A stretch of DNA of 64,000 nucleotides, from the NCBI GenBank assembly GCA_018816865.1, contig JAHIUW010000004.1, positions 21,508 to 85,507 on the forward strand, in the 5' to 3' direction. A model generated the notes under the pieces. That model did not search any database. It saw only the letters and a list, made by a program, of their open reading frames with translations, and was not told the origin of the DNA. Origin of the DNA: Pseudomonadota bacterium (GTDB lineage Bacteria > Desulfobacterota > Desulfovibrionia > Desulfovibrionales > Desulfovibrionaceae). A program made the translations under genes and the position numbers. Every line of letters starts with the position of its first letter. Position 1 is the first letter of the stretch. Below, piece by piece: positions 36,037 through 44,565 of the stretch.

Positions 36037-36192
36037 AACGACTAACTCGCTTTATCCATTATGTTTGCCGTACAACTACGACTACTATAAAATCCTCTCT
36101 ATGAGGACAGGTCCCCCGGTCACGGGGGCACTTCGTCCGTTCATGGAAAACGTACGGCAAATGTCCTTGTCTTCATTGTAAGACGCTTTTTC
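36037..36192 (+). ncRNA. Candidate structured leader or small RNA
   Basis: Between divergent hypA and the CBS-ACT gene there is a nested structure. TTTGCCGTAC (36064) pairs perfectly with GTACGGCAAA (36152). Inside, ATGAGGAC pairs with GTCC..TCAT (101-108 with 135-144) and CCCCC with GGGGG around GGTCAC. A weak terminator follows (GTCTT/AAGAC and five T, 36169-36191). A candidate promoter upstream is TTGACG (36000) with TATAGA (36025), spacing 19. A second possible promoter (TTGCCG, then TAAAAT with 17-base spacing) lies inside and would make the outer arm an operator instead. I cannot match it to a known riboswitch class. Confidence 0.35.
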
Positions 36193-36250
36193 TCAAAACA
36201 CCCCAGCCTCACAGATGAGCCGAATGCTGTTTCGGCAAAGGAGACGCACT

Positions 36251-36904
36251 ATGTACGTCGGTCTGAAGATGCTAACGGATTTCGTGACCATCACACCCGA
36301 AACACTGGTCAGTGACGCCGACAAGCTCATGGAAAAGGAGCAGCTGTGGATGCTGCTGGTCAAGCAGGGCGACAAGCTTGCAGGGTATGTCCGCAAAGAG
36401 GACGTGCGCAAGGCCATGCCTTCGGATGCCACCACTCTGGAGCGCCACGAGCTGAACTACCTGCTCTCCAAGCTCAAGATTGACAAGATCATGCGCACGG
36501 ACCTGACCACAGTCTCGCCCGAGACCGAGATCGAAGAGGCCGCGGAGCTGATGTACCGCAAGAATCTTGCGGGGCTGGCGGTGGTGGATGTGAAGAACAA
36601 CCTCTTGGGCTTCATCAACCGTAACGTCATGCTGGACGTGCTGGTCGAGGAGATGGGCCTTCGCCAGGGCGGCTCGCGCATCGTCTTCGAGGTGGAGGAC
36701 CGCACGGGCGTGATCTACGAGGTCTCCGGAATCATCAAGGCCATGGGCGTGTCCATCATCTCCACGGGTACGTTCTTCCACAACGGCACCCGCATCGTGG
36801 TTTTCCGGGTACAGGCCGATGATCCCACTCCCATTGCCAAGGCAATCAGCGACCGCGGCTACAAGCTGGTCGGTCCGGATACATTTAAAGAGAACTGGAA
36901 ATGA
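36251..36904 (+). CDS. CBS-domain pair with ACT domain
   Basis: Cytoplasmic protein of 217 residues. Two CBS motifs span residues ~7-60 and ~77-130 (MRTDLTTVSPETEIEEAAELM, LAGLAVVDVKNNLLGFI). An ACT-like domain covers ~140-205 (GSRIVFEVEDRTGVIYEVSGII). CBS pairs usually bind adenosine nucleotides and ACT domains bind amino acids, so this may sense energy and amino-acid state for the transporter genes behind it. ATG 36251 has AAGGAG eight bases upstream. Its stop overlaps the livG start by four bases, so it belongs to the same operon. Confidence 0.87.
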   Translation: MYVGLKMLTDFVTITPETLVSDADKLMEKEQLWMLLVKQGDKLAGYVRKEDVRKAMPSDATTLERHELNYLLSKLKIDKIMRTDLTTVSPETEIEEAAELMYRKNLAGLAVVDVKNNLLGFINRNVMLDVLVEEMGLRQGGSRIVFEVEDRTGVIYEVSGIIKAMGVSIISTGTFFHNGTRIVVFRVQADDPTPIAKAISDRGYKLVGPDTFKENWK

Positions 36905-37683
36905 AAACCCTGCTTTCCGTAGACAATGTCACCCTGACGTTCAAGGGCATCGCCGCCCTGCTGAACGTCAGCTTTCAGGTTGGCGAGGGGCAGATCGCCT
37001 CGCTCATCGGCCCCAACGGCGCGGGCAAGACCAGCATGCTGAACTGCATCAGTGGCCGGTACACCCCGGATGAGGGCGGCATCAGCCTGAACGGCGCCGC
37101 CCTGCTGGGCAAGAAGGCCCATCAGCGCACCCACGACGGCCTGTCGCGCACCTTTCAGAACATCGCTCTGTTCCGAGGGCTGTCGGTCCTGGACAATCTG
37201 ATGGTGGGGCGCCACAGCCGTATGGACTACGGGCTGCTGGCGTCGCTGTGCTATTTCGGCAAGGCCCGCCGCGCCGAGGACGCCCACCGTCGTCGCGTGG
37301 AGGACGTCATCGATTTTCTGGGCCTGTCCTCGTACCGCCATCAGCCCGCGGGGCGGCTGCCCTATGGAGTGCAGAAACGCGTTGAGCTGGGGCGCGCCCT
37401 GGCCGCGGAGCCCAAGCTCATCCTGCTGGACGAGCCCATGGCGGGCATGAACCTCGAAGAGACCGAGGACATGGCGCGTTACATCCTGGACATCAACGAG
37501 GAGTGGGGCATGACCGTGCTGCTGGTGGAGCACGACATGGGCGTGGTCATGGATCTTTCGGACCATGTTGTGGTCCTGGACTTCGGGCAGGTGCTGGCCT
37601 CCGGGAGTCCCGATGAAGTGAAGAACAACAAGGACGTGGTCGCCGCCTATCTGGGCAGCGACGCGGCCTATGCCGGACGTTAG
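36901..37683 (+). CDS. livG: Branched-chain amino acid ABC transporter ATPase LivG
   Basis: ABC ATPase of 260 residues. Walker A GPNGAGKTS (about 37-45), signature region LPYGVQKRVELGRAL and Walker B LILLDEPMAGMN are all present, with the LivG-type long loop between Walker A and signature. It energises import through LivHM. Start overlaps the CBS-ACT gene (ATGA). The signature reads YGVQKR rather than the usual SGGQ, a deviation also seen in some LivG proteins. It ends just before the acyl-CoA synthetase gene. Confidence 0.94.
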   Translation: MKTLLSVDNVTLTFKGIAALLNVSFQVGEGQIASLIGPNGAGKTSMLNCISGRYTPDEGGISLNGAALLGKKAHQRTHDGLSRTFQNIALFRGLSVLDNLMVGRHSRMDYGLLASLCYFGKARRAEDAHRRRVEDVIDFLGLSSYRHQPAGRLPYGVQKRVELGRALAAEPKLILLDEPMAGMNLEETEDMARYILDINEEWGMTVLLVEHDMGVVMDLSDHVVVLDFGQVLASGSPDEVKNNKDVVAAYLGSDAAYAGR

Positions 37684-37692
37684 GGAGGCGTG

Positions 37693-39582
37693 ATGAGTCA
37701 AGTATACGAAACCACGCTGCCCAAGCTGCTGCTGGAGCAGGCCCGCCGTCACGGAGACCGCGTGGCCCTGCGCGAAAAGGAGTGGGGCGTTTGGCAGCCC
37801 TTCAGCTGGAACGAATATCTTCAGGCAGCCAGCGAATTTGCGGGAGGGTTGAAGGCCCTGGGCTTTGGCCGGGGCGATATCGTGATCCTCATCGGCGACA
37901 ACCGGCCCGAGTGGCTATGGGCCGAGTTGGGAATTCAGGCTCTGGGCGGCATGGCCTTGGGGTTGTATCAGGATGCGACCCCCGATGAGGTGGGCTACAT
38001 CTTTGAGCTTGCACAAGCGAAGATGGTCATCGCAGAGGATCAGGAGCAGGTGGACAAGATCCTGACCCTGCGCCAGGACCTGCCGGATCTGAAATACATC
38101 GTCTACCACGATCCCAAGGGGCTGACTCCCTACGACGACCAGGGGCTGCAATCCTTTGACGAGATTCGTGCCATCGGCAGGGACCAGGCCTCCGGTTTCG
38201 AGGCCTGGGTCGATGAATTGTCCCCCGACGACCCCTGTCTTATCGCCACGACCTCGGGCACCACGGGCCGACCCAAGTTGGCCGTGATGAGCCACAAAAA
38301 CATGCTTTCCATGGCCGCCAACCTGGGGCAGGCGGACCCCAAGCGCGATTCCGACGAGTTCGTGTCCTTTCTGCCCCTGGCCTGGATGGGCGAGCAGATG
38401 ATGGCCGTGGCCTCGGCCCTGCTGTTCGGGTTCACCGTGAACTTCCCCGAGGAGCCCGACACCGTGCAGGAGAACATCCGCGAGATCGGGCCGAATCTGA
38501 TCTTCAGCCCGCCACGGGTCTGGGAAAACCTGGCCGCCAAGGTCCAGGTCAAGATCATGGAAACCACACCCGTCAAGCGTCTGCTCTACAATCTGCTGCT
38601 GCCCTGGGGCACCACCTGGGCCGATCGCCTCCTGGCGGGCGAGCCGGCCAGCTTCACAGAGCGCTTGAAGCACGGAGTCGCGGACTGGCTGCTGTTCCGC
38701 GCCCTGCGTGACCGGCTTGGCTTTTCCAATCTGCGCAGCGCCTCCACCGGCGGCGCTGCCCTGGGGCCGGACACCTTCCGTTTCTTCCATGCCCTGGGCG
38801 TGAATCTGAAGCAGATCTACGGCCAAACCGAGATCGCGGGCATCTCCTGCATCCATCGCGATGGGGCCATTGATTTCGACACCGTGGGCGAACCCATCCC
38901 GGGCACCGAGATCAAGCTCAGCGAGCAGGGCGAAATACTCTCCCGCAGCCCGGCCGTGTTCCTGGGGTATTACAAGAACGAGGCCGCCACGGCCGAGACC
39001 CTGGAGGATGGCTGGCTGCTTTCCGGAGACGCCGGATATTTCAAGGACAACGGCCAGTTGGTGGTCATCGATCGCTTAAAGGACGTGATGCAGCTGAACC
39101 AGGGCACCCGTTTCTCGCCGCAGTTCATGGAAAACAAGCTGAAGTTCTCGCCCTTCATCAGGGAGGCCGTGGTCCTGGGTGAAATGCGCGACTCCATCGC
39201 CGCCATCATCTGCATCGATGCCGAGATCGCAGGACGTTGGGCCGAGTCCAAGCTGATCACCTACACCACCTACCAGGACCTGGCGGCCAAGGACCAGATC
39301 TATGAGCTTGTGGCGCAAGAAGTGCGCCAGATCAACGCTACGCTGCCTGCCGAGACGCGGATCAAGCGCTTTGTACTGTTGTTCAAGGAACTGGACGCCG
39401 ACGATGGTGAACTGACCCGGACCCGCAAGGTGCGCCGCAAAGTGGTCGGTGAACGCTATGGCGAGGTCATTGAGGGGCTGTATTCTGGCAAGACCAGCGT
39501 GGAACTCACGGCCTGCATTCAGTACCAGGACGGCCGGACCAGGGAGATGTGCGGAACCATGCAACTTCGAGACGTCGAGTAG
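37693..39582 (+). CDS. Long-chain acyl-CoA synthetase (AMP-forming)
   Basis: ANL-superfamily enzyme of 629 residues that activates a carboxylic acid to its CoA thioester with ATP. The P-loop TTSGTTGRPKL is at about residue 186, IYGQTEIAG at ~378, and the C-terminal SGDAGYFKDNGQL/VIDRLKD hinge at ~440. Length and sequence fit the FadD15-like group. ATG 37693 follows GGGAGGCGTG. The position inside the liv cluster suggests the imported substrate, or a product of it, is a carboxylic acid; the true substrate is unknown. Confidence 0.93.
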   Translation: MSQVYETTLPKLLLEQARRHGDRVALREKEWGVWQPFSWNEYLQAASEFAGGLKALGFGRGDIVILIGDNRPEWLWAELGIQALGGMALGLYQDATPDEVGYIFELAQAKMVIAEDQEQVDKILTLRQDLPDLKYIVYHDPKGLTPYDDQGLQSFDEIRAIGRDQASGFEAWVDELSPDDPCLIATTSGTTGRPKLAVMSHKNMLSMAANLGQADPKRDSDEFVSFLPLAWMGEQMMAVASALLFGFTVNFPEEPDTVQENIREIGPNLIFSPPRVWENLAAKVQVKIMETTPVKRLLYNLLLPWGTTWADRLLAGEPASFTERLKHGVADWLLFRALRDRLGFSNLRSASTGGAALGPDTFRFFHALGVNLKQIYGQTEIAGISCIHRDGAIDFDTVGEPIPGTEIKLSEQGEILSRSPAVFLGYYKNEAATAETLEDGWLLSGDAGYFKDNGQLVVIDRLKDVMQLNQGTRFSPQFMENKLKFSPFIREAVVLGEMRDSIAAIICIDAEIAGRWAESKLITYTTYQDLAAKDQIYELVAQEVRQINATLPAETRIKRFVLLFKELDADDGELTRTRKVRRKVVGERYGEVIEGLYSGKTSVELTACIQYQDGRTREMCGTMQLRDVE

Positions 39583-39591
39583 GAACGGACC

Positions 39592-40479
39592 ATGGAATAT
39601 TATCTTCAACTGATCATCAACGGTCTGGTCGTGGGCAGCATTTACAGCCTTGTGGCCCTTGGCTTCGTGATCATCTACAAGGCCACCAAGGTCGTGAACT
39701 TCGCCCAGGGCGAGCTGGTCATGGTCGGCGCGTACATCTGCTTCTCGCTGACCGTGCAGTTTCACATCCCGTTCCTGCTGGCTTTTCTGATGACGCTGGT
39801 TTTTTCGGTGATCCTGGGCTTGGTCATTGAGCGATTGATCTTAAGGCCTTTGATCGGCGAGCCCATCATCAGCGTGATCATGGTCACCGTCGGCTTGTCC
39901 AGCGTGCTGAAGGCGTTGGTGCAGATGTTCTGGGGTACGCAGCTGCGGGCCTATCCGCCCGTGCTGCCCCAGGAGCCGTTGTTTGTCGCCGGGTTGCCCA
40001 TCTCCCCGGTGTACATCGTGGCCTTCTTGCTCTCTGTGCTGCTGTTCGCCGTGTTTTCGACCTTTTTCAAGTACTCGTCCGTTGGCATCGCCATGCGAGC
40101 CACGGCCCAGGACCAGCAGGCAGCCCAGAGCATGGGCATCGGCATCAAGAACATCTTTGCCCTTTCCTGGTGCATCGCGGCCGTGGTCTCGAGCATCGGC
40201 GGCGTGATTCTGGGCAACATCAACGGCATCAATTCGCAGCTCGGGCACCTTGGGCTCAAGGTCTTCCCGGCAGTGATTCTGGGCGGGCTGGACAGCCTGT
40301 TGGGGGCTGCTCTGGGCGGGCTGATCATCGGTGTGCTGGAGAATCTCGGCGACGGCTTTGCCAAGGATCTCCTTGGCTTGAGCGGTTTTCGCGAGGTGGC
40401 GGCCTTCGTCATTCTGGTGCTGATTCTGATGATCAAGCCCTACGGCCTGTTCGGAACCAAAGAGATTGAGAGGGTCTAG
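39592..40479 (+). CDS. livH: Branched-chain amino acid ABC permease LivH
   Basis: Inner-membrane permease of 295 residues with about eight helices. The LivH-type segments NGLVVGSIYSLVALGFVIIYK (residues 9 onward, shortened here) and the cytoplasmic coupling region ATAQDQQAAQSMGI are visible. It partners LivM and the ATPases LivG and LivF. It lies nine bases behind the acyl-CoA synthetase and three before livM. The substrate range of Liv systems covers Leu, Ile and Val and, in some members, aromatic amino acids, amides or short organic acids. Confidence 0.95.
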   Translation: MEYYLQLIINGLVVGSIYSLVALGFVIIYKATKVVNFAQGELVMVGAYICFSLTVQFHIPFLLAFLMTLVFSVILGLVIERLILRPLIGEPIISVIMVTVGLSSVLKALVQMFWGTQLRAYPPVLPQEPLFVAGLPISPVYIVAFLLSVLLFAVFSTFFKYSSVGIAMRATAQDQQAAQSMGIGIKNIFALSWCIAAVVSSIGGVILGNINGINSQLGHLGLKVFPAVILGGLDSLLGAALGGLIIGVLENLGDGFAKDLLGLSGFREVAAFVILVLILMIKPYGLFGTKEIERV

Positions 40480-40482
40480 GGC

Positions 40483-41532
40483 ATGAGCAACGGTAAATGC
40501 GGACTGTTTTTCGAGACGTACCGTGACGAGGCCCAGCTGCTGCCCAGCGCCTTCCAGAAATGGTGTCTGGGGCTGTTCATGGTGGCTCTGCTGGGTGCGC
40601 CCCTGGTGCTGGATTCCTATATGGTCTCTGTGTTGAACTTGGTGAACATCGCGGTCATCGGCGCGGTGTCCCTGAACCTGCTGACCGGATATTGCGGTCA
40701 GATTTCACTGGGGCATGGAGCTTTCATCGGGGTCGGGGCCTACGCCACCGCGAAGTTCACGGCCTTGGGCGCACCGTTTCTGCTGGCGCTGCCCATGGGT
40801 GGGGCCGTGGCCGCCATGGTGGGCATGATCTTCGGCATCCCCTCTCTGCGATTGAAGGGGATCTATCTGGCCATCGCCACCCTGGCCGCCCAGCTGATCC
40901 TGGAATACGTGTTCCTGCACTGGGAAAGCGCCACCGGGGGCTCGTCGGGCATGGCTGTGCCTTCGCCGGAGTTGTTCGGGTTCACCTTCGATACCGACGA
41001 GAAGATGTTCTATCTGATCCTGACCGTGGCCGTGCTGGCCGTGCTGGCTGTGAGCAACCTGGTGCGTTCCCGACAGGGCAGGGCATTCGTGGCCATTCGC
41101 GACTACTACCTGTCCGCTGAGATCGTGGGTGTGAACCTGTTCACCACCAAGCTCCAGGCCTTTGGCGTCAGCTCTTTTCTGGCGGGCGTGTCGGGCGGTC
41201 TGTGGGCCTATTACACCATGTACATCAGCCCCGAGCAGTTCAATATCGGGCTGTCCATCAGCTATCTGGCGATGATCATCATCGGCGGCATGGGCAGTGT
41301 GCAGGGGGCTATCTTCGGGGCTGTGTTCATTACCCTGTTGCCGGAGTTCCTGAACGTGTCGGCCAGTGCCCTGGGCGATGTCTTTCCCAACGTGAGCATG
41401 TATCTGCTAGCCATGAAGGAAGGCATCTTCGGCCTGGTTCTGGTCCTGTTCCTGATCTTCGAACCCGAGGGCCTTGCACATCGCTGGCGGCTCGTGAAGG
41501 CCTATTGGAAGTTGTTTCCCTTTGCGCATTAG
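40483..41532 (+). CDS. livM: Branched-chain amino acid ABC permease LivM
   Basis: Second permease subunit, 349 residues with about ten hydrophobic segments. LivM features include NLLTGYCGQISLGHGAFIGV (residues ~65-85) and the coupling helix VAIRDYYLSAEIVGVN. The first ~30 residues are cytoplasmic and slightly longer than in E. coli. ATG 40483 is three bases after the livH stop. The stop is followed by 477 bp with only a small possible gene before the binding-protein gene. Confidence 0.95.
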   Translation: MSNGKCGLFFETYRDEAQLLPSAFQKWCLGLFMVALLGAPLVLDSYMVSVLNLVNIAVIGAVSLNLLTGYCGQISLGHGAFIGVGAYATAKFTALGAPFLLALPMGGAVAAMVGMIFGIPSLRLKGIYLAIATLAAQLILEYVFLHWESATGGSSGMAVPSPELFGFTFDTDEKMFYLILTVAVLAVLAVSNLVRSRQGRAFVAIRDYYLSAEIVGVNLFTTKLQAFGVSSFLAGVSGGLWAYYTMYISPEQFNIGLSISYLAMIIIGGMGSVQGAIFGAVFITLLPEFLNVSASALGDVFPNVSMYLLAMKEGIFGLVLVLFLIFEPEGLAHRWRLVKAYWKLFPFAH

Positions 41533-41683
41533 CCACCGGCGCGCTCTACGGGCGCTCGTTCGGGAGGTGACCGCGCAAAGAGTCATGATCGGAGTTCATT
41601 GCATCCTGGGCAGGGCGGTTGCGCCATGCGGGTGATGCAGGTCCTGCCCCGGAACAGGGCGAGATGATTTCTGAACTGAACGC

Positions 41684-41956
41684 ATGCCAGGGCGTGAGTA
41701 CGCAGAAGACAGGGGCGAGCAGGCCTGTTCCCCTGCCCTGGATGACCGTTTACCGGAAATCGCTGTCCAGTGCATCGGGAAGTGGAGCATTGGTCTTCGT
41801 GTACCGGGAGTGCTCGCGGATACGGGAGAAATGCTTTCTGAAGGAGCGTTGCGATACGAGGATGCGGAGGGCGTTGTGCAAGAGCACCGGGGACGTGAGG
41901 TGCTGATCATTGAAAACGATGAGGGGTTGATTCGCCTCGTCGTGCCAGAGGATTGA
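41684..41956 (+). CDS. Possible small hypothetical protein
   Basis: A 90-residue frame between livM and livK. Its C-terminal half (EVLIIENDEGLIRLVVPED) reads like a natural protein, with an acidic composition and G/C-rich third positions. The ribosome-binding region is poor and I know no homologue. It may be a real small gene in the operon or a chance frame. The remainder of 41533-42009 holds no other gene; a GGAGGAA ribosome-binding site sits just before livK. Confidence 0.4.
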   Translation: MPGREYAEDRGEQACSPALDDRLPEIAVQCIGKWSIGLRVPGVLADTGEMLSEGALRYEDAEGVVQEHRGREVLIIENDEGLIRLVVPED

Positions 41957-42009
41957 GATACAACGCAGATTGATGGTCCCATACTTTTTATGTTGATGAG
42001 GAGGAACTC

Positions 42010-43224
42010 ATGAAACGTTTGCTCGCGCTTATCATTGCCCTGGTCATGGTTGCCGCCCTGGCGGCCTGCGGTGACGAGGAGAAAAAGGAAGAGGCGAAAT
42101 CCGAAGCCCCTGCACCTGTTGTCCAGGCTGAGATCATGATCGGCGTCTTGTCCGATTTGTCCGGTCCCACCTCGGCTGTGGGGCAGCCCTACGCCGAAGG
42201 TATCAAGGCCTGCGCCGAGTATCTCAACGAGAACGGCGGCATCAACGGCAAGCAGATCAAGTTGCTGCAGGTTGACTATGCCTACAACGTGCAGCAGGCC
42301 CTGGCCGCCTACAAGCGTTTCAAGAGCGAGGGCATGGTCGCCCTGCAGGGCTGGGGGACCGCGGACACCGAGGCTCTGACCCAGTTCGTGTCCAATGACA
42401 AGATGCCCACTTGGTCGGCTTCCTACTCCGCGCACCTGACCGATCCCGCCAAGGCCCCTTACAATTTCTTCGTGGCTGCGGATTACACCACTCAGATGCG
42501 CGCCGGTCTGAAGTACCTGAAGGAAAACTGGACAGAGACCCGCGCCCCCAAGCTGGCTTTCATCTATCCTGATCATCCCTACGGCCTGTCCCCCATCGCG
42601 GGCGGCAAGGAATACGCCGCTGAGATCGGATTCGAGATCGTCGGTGAAGAGAATGTGGACCTGAAGGCCATGGACGCCACCACCCAGCTGCTGGCCCTGC
42701 AGAAGAAGGCCCCGGATTTCTGCTGGATCGGCGGCACCACCCCGTCCACCTCTGTGGTTTTGAAGGATGCCAAGAAGCTGTCCATGAAGACCACCTTCCT
42801 GATCAACATCTGGGGCAATGACGAGAGCCTGATCGACTTGGCCGGTGACGCCTCCGAAGGTCAGCTCGGCCTGCAGGCCGCAGCCGTCTACAACGATGAC
42901 GTGCCCGGCGCGGCCCTGATCCGTGAGCGGACCGGCGGCCAGCCCGTGATGTCCCATTACCTGCGCGGTTTCGCCTCCACCCTGGTCATGGCCGAGGCTA
43001 TCAAGATCGCCGACGCCGCTGGCAAGCTGAACGGTGAGGGCATCAAGGACGCCGCCGAGAGCCTGCGCGACTTCGATCCCATGGGTCTGACCCCGGCCGT
43101 CAGCTACTTCGCCGATGACCATCGTCCGAACATGAGTGTGAATATCTACAAGGTCGAGGCTGGCCAACTGGTCAAGATCGCCTCCCCGACCCTGGAGCGC
43201 AAGGCCGAGTGGCTCGGCCACTAA
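42010..43224 (+). CDS. livK: Branched-chain amino acid ABC substrate-binding lipoprotein
   Basis: Type I periplasmic binding protein of 404 residues. Signal peptide and lipobox (VAALAACG, Cys at about 20) anchor it outside the inner membrane. A Glu/Lys linker follows, then the two-lobed domain (IGVLSDLSGPTSAVGQPYAEG onward). Characteristic stretches are INGKQIKLLQVDY and YPDHPYGLSPI. It captures the substrate for LivHMGF. It sits between permease and second ATPase genes, followed by a hairpin at 43236, which fits a need for higher binding-protein expression. Confidence 0.93.
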   Translation: MKRLLALIIALVMVAALAACGDEEKKEEAKSEAPAPVVQAEIMIGVLSDLSGPTSAVGQPYAEGIKACAEYLNENGGINGKQIKLLQVDYAYNVQQALAAYKRFKSEGMVALQGWGTADTEALTQFVSNDKMPTWSASYSAHLTDPAKAPYNFFVAADYTTQMRAGLKYLKENWTETRAPKLAFIYPDHPYGLSPIAGGKEYAAEIGFEIVGEENVDLKAMDATTQLLALQKKAPDFCWIGGTTPSTSVVLKDAKKLSMKTTFLINIWGNDESLIDLAGDASEGQLGLQAAAVYNDDVPGAALIRERTGGQPVMSHYLRGFASTLVMAEAIKIADAAGKLNGEGIKDAAESLRDFDPMGLTPAVSYFADDHRPNMSVNIYKVEAGQLVKIASPTLERKAEWLGH

Positions 43225-43235
43225 GAACCTTCTGA

Positions 43236-43260
43236 GCGGGGCGGCGAAAAGCCGCCCCGC
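43236..43260 (+). other. Intercistronic hairpin between livK and livF
   Basis: GCGGGGCGGC pairs perfectly with GCCGCCCCGC around GAAAA, without T run. Such hairpins behind binding-protein genes typically stabilise the upstream mRNA and cut read-through. Confidence 0.7.
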
Positions 43261-43276
43261 AACCCGGAGAGCATAC

Positions 43277-44074
43277 GTGGAACTGTTGCAAGTCGAGAAT
43301 GTCGAGGTCGTGTACAACGACGTCGTGCTCGTGTTGAAGGGCCTGTCCCTGGCTGTTGAAGAGGGCGGGATCACTGCGCTGCTCGGTGCCAATGGCGCGG
43401 GCAAGTCCACCACTCTGAAGGCCATTTCCGGTCTGCTGGAAGGCGAGGACGGCGAAGTCACCGATGGCTCCGTGGTCTATGATGGGAAAACCATCAACAA
43501 ATGGGCACCCGAGAAAGTGGTGCGCGAGGGCATCTTCCAGGTCATGGAGGGCCGTCGCATTTTCGAAGACCTCACCGTGGAGGAGAACCTGCGCTGCGGG
43601 GCCTACACGCGCCCCCGGAGCGAATACGCGGCTGGGGTGGAACGTGTGTATGAGTATTTTCCGCGCTTGAAGGAGAGACGCAAGCAGGTGGCGGGCTACA
43701 TGTCCGGTGGCGAGCAGCAGATGCTGGCCATAGGCCGCTCGTTGATGGCCAAACCGCGCCTGCTGCTCCTGGACGAGCCGTCCCTGGGGCTGGCTCCGTT
43801 GCTGGTGGAGGAGATCTTCAGCATCATCAGGCGCATCAATTCCGAAGAGGGCGTGACCGTGCTGCTGGTGGAGCAGAATGCCCGCGCGGCTCTGGGCATC
43901 GCGGACATGGCCTACATCATGGAGAACGGCCGCATCGTCATGGACGGCAAGTCCGAGGACCTGCTGAACAACCCCGACGTGCAGGAATTCTACCTGGGAA
44001 TGGGCCATGGGGGCGAGAAGCGCAGTTTCCGCAACGTCAAGCACTATCGCCGTCGTAAGCGTTGGCTGGGTTGA
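43277..44074 (+). CDS. livF: Branched-chain amino acid ABC transporter ATPase LivF
   Basis: ABC ATPase of 265 residues. Walker A GANGAGKST (about 37-45), signature YMSGGEQQMLAIGRSL and Walker B LLLLDEPSLGLAP are canonical. It forms the heterodimeric motor with LivG. The GTG start at 43277 has GGAGAG upstream; no ATG is available nearby. The C-terminus is extended and basic (NVKHYRRRKRWLG) relative to common LivF proteins. It is the last transporter gene before a repeat-rich spacer of 490 bp. Confidence 0.94.
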   Translation: MELLQVENVEVVYNDVVLVLKGLSLAVEEGGITALLGANGAGKSTTLKAISGLLEGEDGEVTDGSVVYDGKTINKWAPEKVVREGIFQVMEGRRIFEDLTVEENLRCGAYTRPRSEYAAGVERVYEYFPRLKERRKQVAGYMSGGEQQMLAIGRSLMAKPRLLLLDEPSLGLAPLLVEEIFSIIRRINSEEGVTVLLVEQNARAALGIADMAYIMENGRIVMDGKSEDLLNNPDVQEFYLGMGHGGEKRSFRNVKHYRRRKRWLG

Positions 44075-44092
44075 GTATCCCGGAATCCACGT

Positions 44093-44175
44093 GGGCGGCG
44101 TTGCTTCGGCGAGTCCAAACCCTCATGTATGCCGGATACACTTCGGTCTTGGACTCGCCTCGTGCCTGGCCCACG
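44093..44175 (+). repeat. Dispersed palindromic repeat, copy 1
   Basis: GGCGAGTCCAA (44108) pairs perfectly with TTGGACTCGCC (44149) around a 30-base loop beginning ACCCTCATGTATG. The flank GTTGCTTC is shared with copy 2. See the finding on this family. Confidence 0.75.
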
Positions 44176-44202
44176 CGGCCCCGGGACACTCAACCGGGGC
44201 CG
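44176..44202 (+). terminator. Hairpin downstream of livF
   Basis: CGGCCCCGG pairs with CCGGGGCCG around GACACTCAA, between repeat copies 1 and 2; no T run, so it is a weak terminator candidate. Confidence 0.5.
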
Positions 44203-44215
44203 AAGTTAGGATCAG

Positions 44216-44305
44216 GGCGGTGTTGCTTCGGAGAAATCAAACCCTCATGTACGTCTGTGTACGCTTCGATCTTGATCTCTCCTCGCGTCGCGTTGCTCTC
44301 TTCAT
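44216..44305 (+). repeat. Dispersed palindromic repeat, copy 2
   Basis: GGAGAAATCAA (44230) pairs with TTGATCTCTCC (44272) with one mismatch around a 31-base loop (ACCCTCATGTACG...). Three stem positions differ from copy 1 with matching changes on the other arm. Confidence 0.75.
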
Positions 44306-44379
44306 CCGTAAGGCTCATTCTTCGCCAACGGCTGAAGGTAGCCCTCGCCGTTCCAAAGCGTTTAACCGGTACTGGGTTG

Positions 44380-44475
44380 GGACGTTTTGCTGCGCGGCGT
44401 TCAAACTCTCGCACACCCCAAAGTACGCGTCGGCCTTGAGTTGCATTCGCGCCTTGCACGCGCAGTATTTGGACC
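44380..44475 (+). repeat. Dispersed palindromic repeat, copy 3 (degenerate)
   Basis: The 31-base loop (ACTCTCGCACACC... to GGCC) and inner CAA/TTG ends are kept but the stem has decayed. The rest of 44306-44565 contains no gene. Confidence 0.55.
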
Positions 44476-44565
44476 ATCAGCTGCCCGCGGGCCTTTCCGC
44501 AGGGCCTTTGATTTGATATAACCAGCCACATCTTTCCCAATCCATGACCTGACAAGGAGTGCAGC

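Noticed and set aside
36037..36192. 6S RNA, SRP RNA or a named riboswitch
   Set aside because: The closing stem and inner loop recall 6S RNA, but length and conserved bases do not fit; no SRP domain IV or known aptamer core is visible.
41596..43461. 621-codon frame opposite livK
   Set aside because: It is antisense to a clear binding-protein gene, has low-complexity composition and no family match; it results from the codon bias of a GC-rich genome.
44093..44475. CRISPR array
   Set aside because: The units are self-complementary, unevenly spaced, differ in sequence and number only three; no cas genes are near.
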